Assembly: GCF_900239935.1 (NCBI RefSeq)
Contig: NZ_LT965928.1
Location: 2,871,520 to 2,935,519, forward strand
Origin: Pseudoalteromonas carrageenovora IAM 12662
GTDB taxonomy: Bacteria; Pseudomonadota; Gammaproteobacteria; Enterobacterales; Alteromonadaceae
DNA: 64,000 nucleotides
Direction: 5' to 3'
In this document: piece after piece, positions 7,980 through 17,865 of the stretch
Position numbering within the stretch: position 1 is the stretch's first letter
Layout of the letters: each line of letters starts with the position of its first letter
The notes under the pieces: generated by a model
The model's input: the letters and a program-made list of their open reading frames with translations, nothing else
Told to the model about the DNA's origin: nothing
Databases searched by the model: none
Made by a program: the position numbers and the translations under genes

Positions 7980-8867
7980 GTGAGCATTAAAGATTATATT
8001 GAATGTGCTCAAAAAGATGTAGTAGCTACTTTACAACAACATTTTGACCAACCTCTCGATACAGAGCAAACAATAAAAAGTGCCACAGAGTATGGGTTAT
8101 TTAATGGTGGCAAAAGACTACGCCCATTTTTAGTGTACGCCACAGGCGAAATGCTCGGTGCTAAAAAGCAAGATTTGGACATATTGGCAGGCGCTATTGA
8201 ATGTATTCATAGCTACTCACTTGTTCATGATGATTTACCTGCGATGGATGATGACGATTTACGTCGTGGTCGCCCTACTTGCCATATTGAGTTTGGCGAA
8301 GCGCACGCAATTTTAGCTGGTGATGCACTACAAACCCTCGCCTTTGAGTTAATAGCAAGCCATGAATTTACATGCTCTTCGCAAACACAGATAAAAATGA
8401 TTGCTCAACTAGCTAAAGCATCTGGCCTTGAGGGCATGGTGGGCGGACAATCTTTAGATATTGCAGCAACAGATAAAGCAGTTACCGTTCAAGAGCTTGA
8501 ACGTATACATAAACTAAAAACGGGTGCGCTCATTAATTGTGCGATTACACTTGGTGCATTGTGTAGCGAAAATGCAGACAAACAAACTTTAGAAAACTTA
8601 AGCATTTTTGGGTATGCTATAGGGCTGGCATTTCAAGTACACGACGATATTTTAGATGTTGAAGGCGATACTATTATTTTAGGTAAGCCACAAGGGTCAG
8701 ATATCGCCGCGAATAAAGCGACATATCCGGCGTTATTAGGTATGCTAGGCGCTAAAGAAAAGGCGCAAAACTTAATACAACAAGCACATGAAGCGCTTGC
8801 AAAAATAGATGCCGACACAACACATCTTGCGTCGCTAGCAAATTACCTTATTGAGCGTGACCACTAA
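7980..8867 (+). CDS. ispA: (2E,6E)-farnesyl diphosphate synthase
   Basis: A 295-residue polyprenyl synthetase that condenses IPP with DMAPP/GPP to farnesyl diphosphate for quinone and undecaprenyl lipid synthesis. The first aspartate-rich motif is DDLPAMDDDDLRRGRPT and the second is HDDILDVEGD. The FARM region (HSYSLVHDDLPAMD) fits a bacterial FPP synthase. The start is GTG at 7980, 2 nt after the xseB stop; a TTG at 7978 is in another frame. It lies upstream of dxs in a precursor-supply operon. Confidence 0.95.
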   Translation: MSIKDYIECAQKDVVATLQQHFDQPLDTEQTIKSATEYGLFNGGKRLRPFLVYATGEMLGAKKQDLDILAGAIECIHSYSLVHDDLPAMDDDDLRRGRPTCHIEFGEAHAILAGDALQTLAFELIASHEFTCSSQTQIKMIAQLAKASGLEGMVGGQSLDIAATDKAVTVQELERIHKLKTGALINCAITLGALCSENADKQTLENLSIFGYAIGLAFQVHDDILDVEGDTIILGKPQGSDIAANKATYPALLGMLGAKEKAQNLIQQAHEALAKIDADTTHLASLANYLIERDH

Positions 8868-8972
8868 TAACCGCTTTAGCGTATTGCAATTAGCACTGAC
8901 ATTATTACTCAACATTAATTACTCATAAACGCTTTGTGTTAATTAATGTTAGCGAAGGATATATATAAAACC

Positions 8973-10835
8973 ATGACACTTGATAGTAGCAAGTATCCAT
9001 TACTTAATTTGGTTGACGAACCAGCACAGCTGCGTGATTTAGCGCAAGATAAACTTCCTGCTTTTAGCAACGAGCTGCGCGATTACTTACTCAACTCAGT
9101 ATCGCAAAGTAGCGGTCATTTAGCGTCTGGTTTAGGAACAGTTGAGCTAACTGTTGCACTACATTATGTTTATAACACACCAGAAGATCGCGTTGTATGG
9201 GATGTAGGACATCAAGCTTACCCACATAAAATATTAACTGGTCGTCGTGATTTAATGCACACCATTCGTCAAAAAGATGGCCTGCACCCTTTCCCGTTTA
9301 GAGATGAAAGCGAATACGATACTTTTAGTGTGGGCCATTCAAGTACCTCTATTTCAGCGGCATTAGGTATGTCTATTGCAGCTAAAAAAGAAGGCGCAGG
9401 ACGTAAAACAGTTGCAGTTATTGGCGATGGTGCTATTACTGCGGGCATGGCCTTTGAAGCTATGAACCACTTAGGTGACGTAAAGTCAGACATGCTTATT
9501 ATTTTAAATGATAACGAAATGTCGATTTCTGAAAACGTAGGTGCACTTACTAATCACTTTGCACGTATTTTATCAGGTAGCTTTTATACTAATATTCGTG
9601 AAGGTAGTAAAAAGTTACTCTCTGGTGTACCGCCAGTCAAAGAGCTTGCCAGCAGAATGGAAGAGCACCTTAAAGGTATGGTTATACCTGGTACTTTTTT
9701 TGAAGAATTAGGCCTTAATTACATTGGCCCAATTGATGGGCACGATGTAAACATGCTCGTAGATACGCTTCGTAATATGCGTAATTTAAAAGGCCCGCAA
9801 TTACTGCATATAAAAACACAAAAAGGTAAAGGTTATAAGCCAGCAGAAGCGGATCCTATTGGCTATCATGGCGTACCAAAGTTCGACCCAAGCACATCAT
9901 GTTTACCTAAATCTAAACCTGGCGCAGCAACCTTTTCAAAAGTGTTTGGTGATTGGCTGTGCGATATGGCAGAGCAAGACAGTAAGCTGATGGCAATAAC
10001 ACCTGCTATGCGCGAAGGCTCGGGCATGGTGCGCTTTTCAAAAGAGCACCCAGAGCAATACTTTGACGTAGCTATAGCCGAGCAACACGCAGTAACACTT
10101 GCCGCCGGCTTAGCCTGTGAAGGTTTAAAGCCTGTTGTTGCTATTTACTCAAGTTTTTTACAGCGTGCATACGATCAGCTCATTCACGATGTAGCCCTAC
10201 AAAACTTACCGGTGCTATTTGCAATTGACCGTGCAGGCATCGTTGGTGCTGACGGTGAAACCCACCAAGGTGCTTACGACTTAAGCTTTATGCGCTGTAT
10301 ACCTAATATGGTTATTATGGCCCCTAGCGATACTAACGAATGCCGCCAAATGTTGTACACCGGTTATAAAGCAAATTGCCCTGTAGCTGTACGCTACCCT
10401 CGCGGAAGTGCCGGTACTGCAGATATTCAAAGCGATATGCAGCTTATCGAAATAGGTAAAGCAGACACAATTAAGCAAGGTGCTAAAATTGCTATTTTGT
10501 CATTTGGCACATTGCTTGATAACGCACAACTTGCAGCGAATGAATTAAACGCAACGCTTGTTAACATGCGTTTTATTAAACCGCTTGATACAACGCTTTT
10601 AAATGAGCTTGCTCAAAGCCACGATGTAATAGTTACCCTAGAGGATAATGCTATTTATGGTGGTGCAGGCTCCGCAGTTAATGAATACTTGGCAAGTATT
10701 AAAGCCCGCATTCACGTACTTAATTTAGGTATTCCTGATGAATTTATTAAGCACGGTACACAAGCGCAAATGCATGATGAAATGGGCTTAGGTGAGCAAG
10801 GTATTTTAAGTTCAATTAAGTCGTTTATTGCTTAA
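8973..10835 (+). CDS. dxs: 1-deoxy-D-xylulose-5-phosphate synthase
   Basis: Thiamine-diphosphate enzyme condensing pyruvate and glyceraldehyde-3-phosphate, the first step of the MEP isoprenoid pathway. Visible motifs include [20 protein letters not shown], the ThDP-binding [16 protein letters not shown]…NDN, and the transketolase-type [10 protein letters not shown] / [15 protein letters not shown] region. The start was moved to ATG 8973 ([14 protein letters not shown]), which aligns with E. coli MSFDIAKYPTLALV and gives 620 residues; the longer ORF begins at 8946. Last gene of xseB-ispA-dxs, followed by a strong terminator. Confidence 0.95.
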   Translation: MTLDSSKYPLLNLVDEPAQLRDLAQDKLPAFSNELRDYLLNSVSQSSGHLASGLGTVELTVALHYVYNTPEDRVVWDVGHQAYPHKILTGRRDLMHTIRQKDGLHPFPFRDESEYDTFSVGHSSTSISAALGMSIAAKKEGAGRKTVAVIGDGAITAGMAFEAMNHLGDVKSDMLIILNDNEMSISENVGALTNHFARILSGSFYTNIREGSKKLLSGVPPVKELASRMEEHLKGMVIPGTFFEELGLNYIGPIDGHDVNMLVDTLRNMRNLKGPQLLHIKTQKGKGYKPAEADPIGYHGVPKFDPSTSCLPKSKPGAATFSKVFGDWLCDMAEQDSKLMAITPAMREGSGMVRFSKEHPEQYFDVAIAEQHAVTLAAGLACEGLKPVVAIYSSFLQRAYDQLIHDVALQNLPVLFAIDRAGIVGADGETHQGAYDLSFMRCIPNMVIMAPSDTNECRQMLYTGYKANCPVAVRYPRGSAGTADIQSDMQLIEIGKADTIKQGAKIAILSFGTLLDNAQLAANELNATLVNMRFIKPLDTTLLNELAQSHDVIVTLEDNAIYGGAGSAVNEYLASIKARIHVLNLGIPDEFIKHGTQAQMHDEMGLGEQGILSSIKSFIA

Positions 10836-10855
10836 GCTATTTACTTAGTTTATTA

Positions 10856-10882
10856 AAAAGGAGCCTCAAGGCTCCTTTTTTT
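10856..10882 (+). terminator. intrinsic terminator after dxs
   Basis: AAAAGGAGCC-TCAA-GGCTCCTTTT hairpin with a long following T-run, 20 nt after the dxs stop codon. Confidence 0.9.
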
Positions 10883-11032
10883 GTTTTTAATTTTAACTTT
10901 TTTGCATCCAGTTTCATTTTATAGCCGTTATTGATATGAGGTTAACATGTAAATAATCGGTTCCGCTTAGTCTATGCCTTATGAGCAAGCGCGTTATTTA
11001 CCTACATTTGATGGAATATTTAAAAGGTAGAA

Positions 11033-13147
11033 ATGATGAATAAAGCTAATTTAACAACTCATTCAGCACAAAAAAACACACTTAAACACACGCTTAGTTT
11101 TTCAGCTTTAACACTTGCAGTATTAATCGGCATTACAGGCTGTAGCTCAGACGATGGTGAAAACGGTGTAGATGGTATTGCAGGCACCGATGGACAAAAC
11201 GGGTCCGACGGTACAAATGGCAACCCTGGCTTTGCATCAGCCACATTTATTTTGGCAAACAATGGCGAGAGCAATACAGGCACTATCGATGTAATTAACC
11301 AAAGCGCCTCTAAACTAAAAACCTTTAATACAACAGCTAACGAAGGCGTTGCATTTGATAGCTTAGGTAATTTATTGCAAGCAAGCGACAGCGAAAATGG
11401 CAGTATTAAAACTATATGTCAGCTTGCAAACCGTAGTGACGGCGCAACCTATACAGCTAATACAGATCGCGAAATAACAGGTACTAACACAACATTGGTA
11501 AATCCTAAAGGAATAGCTGTAGCACAAAAGAGTGGGCTTGTTTTTATTGCTGACTTTGGCGCTATGCAAGTAACGACTTTTGGCGCTACAGCCGCGGGCG
11601 ATACAGCCCCTTTAGGCACAACCATTACAGAAGCGGCACCGTGGGATGTTGATTATGATGAATCTAACGACCGCCTTTATGTAGCACTAACAAATGGTGA
11701 TGTAGCCGTTTACGATAATTTTGTTGGTGGTGAATTTGCCGCAATGCCAAGCCGCACAATTACCCCTAGTAATAATGATGGCACGCAAATTTCTGTAAAT
11801 ATTCACGGCATTGTTTATGACTCAAATACTAATAAACTTGTTTTGTCTGATGTAGGGAGTGCCTCAGACGCAACCGATGGTTCGTTATTTGTAATTAATA
11901 ATGCTTCAACTGCTGAGGGCTTAGTAAGCGTTGCACGAAGTATTGCCGGTCCAGCAACAATGCTTGGTAACCCAGTTGATATTAGCCTTGAAGGTAGTGA
12001 CTTACGTGTAGCTGAAAAATCAAATGATGCTGTTCTTGTGTTCAGCAATATATTTTCAGGTGAAAGCGGCGATATCACTCCTGATTTAGTTACCTCAACA
12101 ATTAAACCTGAGTCAATTACTAAACTGGGTATACAAAATGAGATGGCTGACATTTCAGATAGTGATACCGCTAATATGGCGCTGCTAGGTGTTGCTGTAA
12201 GTAGTAATCCGGGCACTGCAGGTGAAACAACTGGGCAAATTAGTCGATTAAGCTCACAACTTAACACAGAAATTGGCAACTATAATGCGAGTCAAACCAT
12301 CGAGAGTGTAACTTTTGATAAAGCGGGTAATAGTTATACAACGTTCGATAACAGTACAACCTCAATTGGCGGTATTGTTATTTCAAATAAAGTGGCAATA
12401 AACAGAGATGGGCAAACTTATAATACGAGCCAAGACAGCATTATTACTGGTTCGAATACAGGCCTTGTATCTCCTAAAGGTCTTGATGTGGCTTCTGATA
12501 GCGGTATGATTTTAGTTGCAGAAAATAATGCAGATACTCCAAGTATTTCAATATTTTCAACTTGCACCACAGGGGATGCAAGCCCATTAATGACGCTTAC
12601 GTTTGCAAATGATGCTCGCCCTTGGGATGTTGATTACGATGTAAACACTGATCGAGTTTTTGTAGCACTAACAAATGGAACCGTTGCTGTATTTGACGAA
12701 GTTAAAAGCAAACTAATGGCTGGTAGTACTAATATTGCAGTTGAGGATAGGCTTATAACGCCAGCAAATGCAGGCACAGCACTAGCAGCACCAAGCAACA
12801 TACACGGCATCGACTACGACTCGCTAAGTAGCTCGCTAATACTCTCTGATGTTGGTAGCGCAGCAGTTGCTGACGATGGCAAAATATACGTATTGAATAA
12901 CGTAGCAACGGCATCGGGCTTGGTAAACATAAGTACCACTATTAGCGGTCCAAATACCCTACTGGGTAACCCTGTTGATATTATGTATACCGGAACAGAT
13001 TTATACGTAGCTGAGAAGTCAAATAACGTGGTTATGCGATTTAATAATATTTTAAGCAGTTCAGGCGGTGATATAAGCGCCGATACCAGTACGGCATTTA
13101 CAGCCCCAGAGTCGGTTGCAATATTACCAGCTTGGCTTAACAAATAG
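11033..13147 (+). CDS. lipoprotein with collagen-like Gly-X-Y tract and duplicated beta-propeller-like domain
   Basis: A 704-residue secreted lipoprotein: signal peptide with lipobox ITGC (acylated C37). Glycine then falls at every third residue from 42 to 66 (nine Gly-X-Y triplets, e.g. GENGVDGIAGTDGQNG). The rest is a tandem duplication of about 330 residues: PWDVDYDESNDRLYVALTNG in the first copy matches PWDVDYDVNTDRVFVALTNG in the second, and LGNPVDISLEGSDLRVAEKS matches LGNPVDIMYTGTDLYVAEKS. The repeats resemble NHL/SMP-30-type propeller blades. Function unknown; probably cell-surface. The start has the site AGGTAGAAATG, with a second ATG at 11036. Confidence 0.7.
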   Translation: MMNKANLTTHSAQKNTLKHTLSFSALTLAVLIGITGCSSDDGENGVDGIAGTDGQNGSDGTNGNPGFASATFILANNGESNTGTIDVINQSASKLKTFNTTANEGVAFDSLGNLLQASDSENGSIKTICQLANRSDGATYTANTDREITGTNTTLVNPKGIAVAQKSGLVFIADFGAMQVTTFGATAAGDTAPLGTTITEAAPWDVDYDESNDRLYVALTNGDVAVYDNFVGGEFAAMPSRTITPSNNDGTQISVNIHGIVYDSNTNKLVLSDVGSASDATDGSLFVINNASTAEGLVSVARSIAGPATMLGNPVDISLEGSDLRVAEKSNDAVLVFSNIFSGESGDITPDLVTSTIKPESITKLGIQNEMADISDSDTANMALLGVAVSSNPGTAGETTGQISRLSSQLNTEIGNYNASQTIESVTFDKAGNSYTTFDNSTTSIGGIVISNKVAINRDGQTYNTSQDSIITGSNTGLVSPKGLDVASDSGMILVAENNADTPSISIFSTCTTGDASPLMTLTFANDARPWDVDYDVNTDRVFVALTNGTVAVFDEVKSKLMAGSTNIAVEDRLITPANAGTALAAPSNIHGIDYDSLSSSLILSDVGSAAVADDGKIYVLNNVATASGLVNISTTISGPNTLLGNPVDIMYTGTDLYVAEKSNNVVMRFNNILSSSGGDISADTSTAFTAPESVAILPAWLNK

Positions 13148-13160
13148 AGTTAACCTTACC

Positions 13161-13189
13161 ATGCCTGACCAATAACCTTGGTCGGGCAT
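13161..13189. terminator. bidirectional hairpin between convergent genes
   Basis: ATGCCTGACCAA (13161-13172) pairs with TTGGTCGGGCAT (13178-13189) over 12 bp with one wobble pair. It lies between the lipoprotein stop (13147) and the minus-strand sensor stop (13189). There is no T-run, so intrinsic termination strength is doubtful. Confidence 0.5.
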
Positions 13190-16100
13190 TATCGCATCCA
13201 CACTTTTATATCTGCCAAGCCATTACTTTGTAAAATACCTAATTGCTGATCAACATTAGAGTTTTGTTCAAATTCAAATGCATCTAGTTGCTCATCAAAA
13301 GTAATATTAGCCACGCCATCACCACCGCGTTTTTTAACTTGATGAAGCGCTATATCTGCCAAGTTAATAGAGGTTTCCCAGCTAATTACCTGCCCGCCTA
13401 ATAACGGTAATGGATAAAATGACCAACCAATCGACGCCGTAATGCTCGTTGTTTTACCATTAGGTAATTGAAACGAATTACTGGCTATAAATTTACATAA
13501 GTCAGATGCGTAACTGTCTATTTTATTACACTTAAAATCACGTAGTAATAATAAAAACTCATCACCACTCCAACGCGCTACATAATCAGAGCCCTGAGTA
13601 CGGGCGTTTAACAATGCCGCCATTTGCTGTAAACAACTGTCTCCCGCAATGGGACCATAAGCATCGTTTATACGGCTAAAGTTATCAAAGTTAATAATCA
13701 CTAACACCAGCGATTTCCCCTGAGCTTGTAGCGATTGCGAGTTGCGCTGAAAGTGCTCTATATCTTTAGGGAGCTGATCGAACAAAAAGCGACGACTACG
13801 AAGCCCTGTAAGCTCATCTGAGTGACTAACTAATTTGAGCTGTGAGTTTACTTGCCCAAGTTTATCGTTAGCTTGACGAAGCTCCAATGTACGCTCTGTA
13901 ATAAGCCCCTCGAGAACTTCTTGCTTTCTGCGCTCTTGCGCTCTAAACACACAAAATACTAAGTAAATTAATAAAACAAAGCCACTGGTAATTAACAGCC
14001 TAAAGTAAATGGTTTCATCAAAGCGCTCTGGCACTGTAAAGCCATATTCAGCTTCTTGTGCTTTAGTCCAATCCTCACCTTGGCGTTTAGCTTCTAACTG
14101 AAACAAAAACGAGCCAGCCGGTAAGTTTGTATAGATAGCTTCTCGGCGAGTATTTGCATAACGCCAATCACTGTCTAAGCCTGTTAGCTTATATCTAAAT
14201 TCAATACTATTAGGAGCATAGTAATCAATGGCGGTATAAGTAAGGGTTATATCACGCTCATCTGTTTCAAGTGATGGCTTTTTACCAAGCGCAGCCGTAG
14301 TTAAATTACGAAGCGGCGTTGTGATAGTTTCTATTTTGGGTTTTATTGCAAGCAGGCCAAAAAGCTCTACATTTTTAGGTATTTCTACTACACCTTGCAA
14401 GCTAGGATACCAAATAGAGCTTCCTGTATCGGCCACCGCATCGTGACCAAGTCCACTACAACACTGATTAGCCTTGCCATCTAATTGGCGATCAAAAGAT
14501 GAAATAACCTCTTCAACTTTTAAATTTTTAATATCTGTTTTAAATTGATCAACAGGCATTCTATAAACGCCCTTCATTGTACTAACCCAAACATGCTTTA
14601 GGGTTTCGTCGTACTCTAAACTAAATATAGACCCATACGGTAAACCATTGGCAGCATCAAGTTGTCTCCATTGGCCCTGCGTACTTCTATAAAAAAGGCC
14701 ATCGTTTAGCGAGCCAATTAAAATACCTACACCATCAATATGCAGCACGCTGGTTACGTATGCGCTTTCGAGTGTGGTTTGGTCGCCTATTTTTTCGATA
14801 CCGCGGTCAGTAAAGTAATATGCTCCTTTACTTGTACCAATTACACCAAAATTTGTTTTATCTAATACATAGGTAATAAACTTACTACCTAAGAATGCGT
14901 TATAAGCAAAAGGAGTTAAGCCAGCATAATTTAAGCGATACAAACCACGCCCTGTGCCTATCCAAAATCCGCCCTTACTCGAGCGACTAATTGCAAACAC
15001 CGGATTATCACGAAGCGCACGCCCAGGTACGGTATAAAGAGTATTGTTTTCAAAAACAAATAACCCACGCCCTGTCGCTATGTATAAACGGTCTCCATCA
15101 AATTGTAAGTCATGAACGGAAGCGCGCCCGTACTTACTACTTGGTAATAAATTAATAAAACTTTTATCTAAATCAAAATAACCAATGCCACTTTTATTAG
15201 CCACCCATAGTTTTCCATCTGGTGCTTGGCTTATAGCCATAACCGATTCGGTCATTTGCGATACCGCAGAATGCCTTTCTACACGCCCTTCATGAGCAAG
15301 CCATAAACCTTCACTAAAGCTTGCAAGCCACACGTTATTTTTGTCATCTCTAAATATGTCTGCAAACCATATACTTTGATCAAGCTGACTTGGCTCTACC
15401 CATTGCCACTCACCCGTTTTGTCTCTAAATAATAAGCGCCCATAAGTCGAAATCCATAAGCCACCATCGGTATCACTCATAAATTTATAAACGGCAGAGT
15501 TATTCGTATTAGGTAATGGAAATGGTCGTAACTCGTCATCTAAATCTAAAAAGTAAGCCCCTAGCTCAGAAGCTAAGTATAAATTTCCATTTAAAAAAGA
15601 AAGGTCGTGAACAATCGTTTGTGCTAACCGCTCTGGTAGCGATATTTTCGCAGTAAGTTCTAAGCGTAGTTTAGAAAAATCAGAGGAGCTTTTAGTTAGG
15701 CGTAATAAGTGGCGATCATTAACCAGCCAAATACCTTCAGGAGAAAGCGCCATTTTGCTTACAGAGCCAACTATTTGAGTAATTACGGTTGCATTAACAA
15801 TAGGCAAAGGCCCATTTACTTGAGTACGTAAATCAACTTGCCCTCTATCAACGTAATACAAGCCATTGGCGGCTATCCATATGCTGCCTTTAGAGTCTTC
15901 AAGTATGTCTCTTACAGGGCCTTTAATATTAAATTCTTGTGCTGCAAATGTAGCCGGGTTAATAACAACCAAACCACTTTTTGTGCCAATCCACAATAAA
16001 CCATTCGAATCGACTAAAAGCTTATTAATACCATTGCTAGGTAAAAAAGGACTATTTTGCGTATTGTAGTTTGTAAATGTAGTGCCATCAAATCGACTTA

Positions 16101-16275
16101 AACCAAACTGAGTGCCTAGCCACATATAGCCTTGTTGATCTTGCACTACACTTTTTAGTGATTGCGAGGGCAACCCATCTTTTATATTCCATTGCTTAAC
16201 TACATAATCAGTAATTGAGGCCCAACTTGGCATAGCGCACAACATCAGTACACAAACCAGTAAAAATCGCATCAT
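13189..16275 (-). CDS. two-component-type propeller sensor with C-terminal GGDEF domain
   Basis: A 1028-residue membrane sensor predicted to make cyclic di-GMP. A signal peptide (MMRFLLVCVLMLCAMPSWA) leads into about fourteen 'reg_prop' repeats (GYMWLGTQFGLSRFD, GLLWIGTKSGLVVI and others). A Y_Y_Y domain (about 660-740), one transmembrane helix (FVLLIYLVFCVFR) and a coiled coil follow, then a GGDEF domain (about 820-985). The catalytic signature is SGDEF at residues 903-907, with serine in place of the first glycine, and no clear RxxD inhibitory site is seen upstream. The ligand is unknown; sugars or polysaccharide fragments are typical for propeller sensors. No partner regulator is adjacent. 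Confidence 0.85.
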   Translation of the reverse strand: MMRFLLVCVLMLCAMPSWASITDYVVKQWNIKDGLPSQSLKSVVQDQQGYMWLGTQFGLSRFDGTTFTNYNTQNSPFLPSNGINKLLVDSNGLLWIGTKSGLVVINPATFAAQEFNIKGPVRDILEDSKGSIWIAANGLYYVDRGQVDLRTQVNGPLPIVNATVITQIVGSVSKMALSPEGIWLVNDRHLLRLTKSSSDFSKLRLELTAKISLPERLAQTIVHDLSFLNGNLYLASELGAYFLDLDDELRPFPLPNTNNSAVYKFMSDTDGGLWISTYGRLLFRDKTGEWQWVEPSQLDQSIWFADIFRDDKNNVWLASFSEGLWLAHEGRVERHSAVSQMTESVMAISQAPDGKLWVANKSGIGYFDLDKSFINLLPSSKYGRASVHDLQFDGDRLYIATGRGLFVFENNTLYTVPGRALRDNPVFAISRSSKGGFWIGTGRGLYRLNYAGLTPFAYNAFLGSKFITYVLDKTNFGVIGTSKGAYYFTDRGIEKIGDQTTLESAYVTSVLHIDGVGILIGSLNDGLFYRSTQGQWRQLDAANGLPYGSIFSLEYDETLKHVWVSTMKGVYRMPVDQFKTDIKNLKVEEVISSFDRQLDGKANQCCSGLGHDAVADTGSSIWYPSLQGVVEIPKNVELFGLLAIKPKIETITTPLRNLTTAALGKKPSLETDERDITLTYTAIDYYAPNSIEFRYKLTGLDSDWRYANTRREAIYTNLPAGSFLFQLEAKRQGEDWTKAQEAEYGFTVPERFDETIYFRLLITSGFVLLIYLVFCVFRAQERRKQEVLEGLITERTLELRQANDKLGQVNSQLKLVSHSDELTGLRSRRFLFDQLPKDIEHFQRNSQSLQAQGKSLVLVIINFDNFSRINDAYGPIAGDSCLQQMAALLNARTQGSDYVARWSGDEFLLLLRDFKCNKIDSYASDLCKFIASNSFQLPNGKTTSITASIGWSFYPLPLLGGQVISWETSINLADIALHQVKKRGGDGVANITFDEQLDAFEFEQNSNVDQQLGILQSNGLADIKVWMR

Positions 16276-16312
16276 ATTGCTGCCACCTAGTTAAACAAAT
16301 TGAAGATAAAAA

Positions 16313-16798
16313 TTAAAAGGGTAGTAAACCTGCTTTTATTAATGCTTGCAAACATACCAGCGAAAATATACCCGCTAATATATCATCAGCCATAATACCA
16401 ACACCACCGTGAACGCGTTTGTCTAGCATACGAATTGGGCCCGGTTTGGCTATATCAAAAAAGCGAAACAATAAAAAACCAACTAATAATGTTTGCCAGC
16501 TTAACGCGGCCCCAATCATAGTAATGTAATAGCCTGCAACTTCATCCCACACTATTGCAGGGTGGTCGTGTACACCTAAATCATCAACGGTTTTTCCACA
16601 TGCCCATATACCAAAAATACTAATTACTACTGCAAATACAATTTGTAGCCATAGCGGGAAGTACATGGTTGTAAAAATAAATGGTAATGCTGCAAAAGTA
16701 CCAAATGTACCAGGTGCAACTGGCGCAAGGCCAGTACCAAAACCCAAACCAAATAATTGATGTGGGCGCTTTAAATTAAACTGTCTTTTGGAAGTCAA
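16313..16798 (-). CDS. pgpA: phosphatidylglycerophosphatase A
   Basis: A 161-residue membrane phosphatase converting phosphatidylglycerol phosphate to phosphatidylglycerol. GFGTGLAPVAPGTFGTFAALP at residues 18-38 is the PgpA signature, followed by DDLGVHDHPAIVWDE with its acidic metal ligands. The start is TTG at 16798, overlapping the thiL stop (TTGA); AAGGAG five bases upstream gives a strong site and implies translational coupling. The thiL-pgpA pairing is conserved in gammaproteobacteria although the two pathways are unrelated. Confidence 0.93.
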   Translation of the reverse strand: MTSKRQFNLKRPHQLFGLGFGTGLAPVAPGTFGTFAALPFIFTTMYFPLWLQIVFAVVISIFGIWACGKTVDDLGVHDHPAIVWDEVAGYYITMIGAALSWQTLLVGFLLFRFFDIAKPGPIRMLDKRVHGGVGIMADDILAGIFSLVCLQALIKAGLLPF

Positions 16799-17769
16799 AC
16801 TGGCTCCTTGGCAAAATGCTCAAAGCCTTGTTGCTCAAAATCAAACTTTTCACCATTATGTAAAAGCTCTATTTGGCCATCGCCACTTTTAATTTGCCCA
16901 ATGCATGTTGCGTCTACACCATATTGGCGTAGCTTCATTTCTAGCATACTTTTATTACTATCGGGTACAGTAAACAATAGTTCGTAATCATCACCGTAAT
17001 TAAGAATAAACGGTAATTGATGTTTAAACTCAAGACTTGACCGCATTGCATCTGATGTAGGAATGCTTTGTATATTAACCGACGCATTAACTTGAGACAT
17101 ATCGAGAATGTGGCTTAAGTCAGCTAGTAAGCCATCTGACACATCAATAGCTGATGAAGCAAGGCCTCGTAATACTTGTCCAGCTGCAACGCGTGGTGTT
17201 GGAAAGTCAAAGCGTTTATTTAAGTACTTTAAATGCTCTGGCTCAATACTTATGCCTTGCTTACGTGATTCAATCGCAAGCCCAGCATCCCCTAATGGGC
17301 CAGTTACATAAATCCAATCACCTACTTTTGCGCCACTACGGCGAAGTGCAGTGCCTTCAGGTACTGTCCCTTTTGCACAAATAGTAATAGTTAGCGGCCC
17401 TTGCGTGGTGTCGCCTCCTATAATTTGTACATTAAAGTATTCTGCAATTTCGTGCATACCTTCAGTAAACTCTTCAATCCACTTTTGGTCAATACTTGGT
17501 AATGTTAACCCAACTGATACCCATGTAGGCTCAGCACCCATTGCTGCTAAATCACTTAAATTAACAGCAAGTGCTCTGTGGCCTAATGCGCGAGGGGAAA
17601 TATCATCAAAAAAATGTACACCTGCAACGAGGGTGTCTGTTGTAACAGCGAGTTGGCAGTTTTGCGGCACGGTTACTAAAGCGCAGTCGTCGCCAATACC
17701 AAGGTTTACGTCACGACGGGTGATCCCGCGACCTTTAAAGTAGCGGTTTATTAATTCAAATTCCTTCAT
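16795..17769 (-). CDS. thiL: thiamine-monophosphate kinase
   Basis: Cytosolic ATP-dependent kinase making thiamine diphosphate from thiamine monophosphate. Motifs are GIGDDCALV (metal and nucleotide binding), DTLVAGVHFF, ALAVNLSDLAAMGAEP, GGDTTQGPLTI and SAIDVSDGLLADLSHI, in family order; 324 residues. The start is set at ATG 17769 (MKEFELINRYF), which matches the E. coli N-terminus; a TTG two codons upstream (17775) is the alternative. A terminator-like hairpin ends 10 nt before the start and there is no visible Shine-Dalgarno, so its expression relative to nusB may be attenuated. Confidence 0.93.
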   Translation of the reverse strand: MKEFELINRYFKGRGITRRDVNLGIGDDCALVTVPQNCQLAVTTDTLVAGVHFFDDISPRALGHRALAVNLSDLAAMGAEPTWVSVGLTLPSIDQKWIEEFTEGMHEIAEYFNVQIIGGDTTQGPLTITICAKGTVPEGTALRRSGAKVGDWIYVTGPLGDAGLAIESRKQGISIEPEHLKYLNKRFDFPTPRVAAGQVLRGLASSAIDVSDGLLADLSHILDMSQVNASVNIQSIPTSDAMRSSLEFKHQLPFILNYGDDYELLFTVPDSNKSMLEMKLRQYGVDATCIGQIKSGDGQIELLHNGEKFDFEQQGFEHFAKEPV

Positions 17770-17778
17770 ACACAAAAA

Positions 17779-17796
17779 AGCCGACCTATGCCGGCT
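17779..17796 (-). terminator. terminator-like hairpin between nusB and thiL
   Basis: The minus strand reads AGCCGGCATAGGTCGGCT (7-bp stem with one G-U pair) followed by TTTTTTG, then the thiL ATG. It has the form of an intrinsic terminator placed inside an otherwise continuous rib-nusB-thiL-pgpA cluster. Confidence 0.75.
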
Positions 17797-17865
17797 CTCC
17801 TTTTTAACGTGTACTAACGTACAAAGCGCTACTCATTAAATTGGCGCGCTTTAAGTGCGTTAGTA

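Noticed and set aside
7605..8012. 135-codon minus-strand ORF
   Set aside because: Antisense to xseB and the pomA-xseB gap; composition is that of a shadow frame and no SD is present.
11815..13143. Minus-strand ORFs inside the lipoprotein gene
   Set aside because: Shadow frames of a repetitive coding sequence with a signal peptide and lipobox on the plus strand; no ribosome binding sites.
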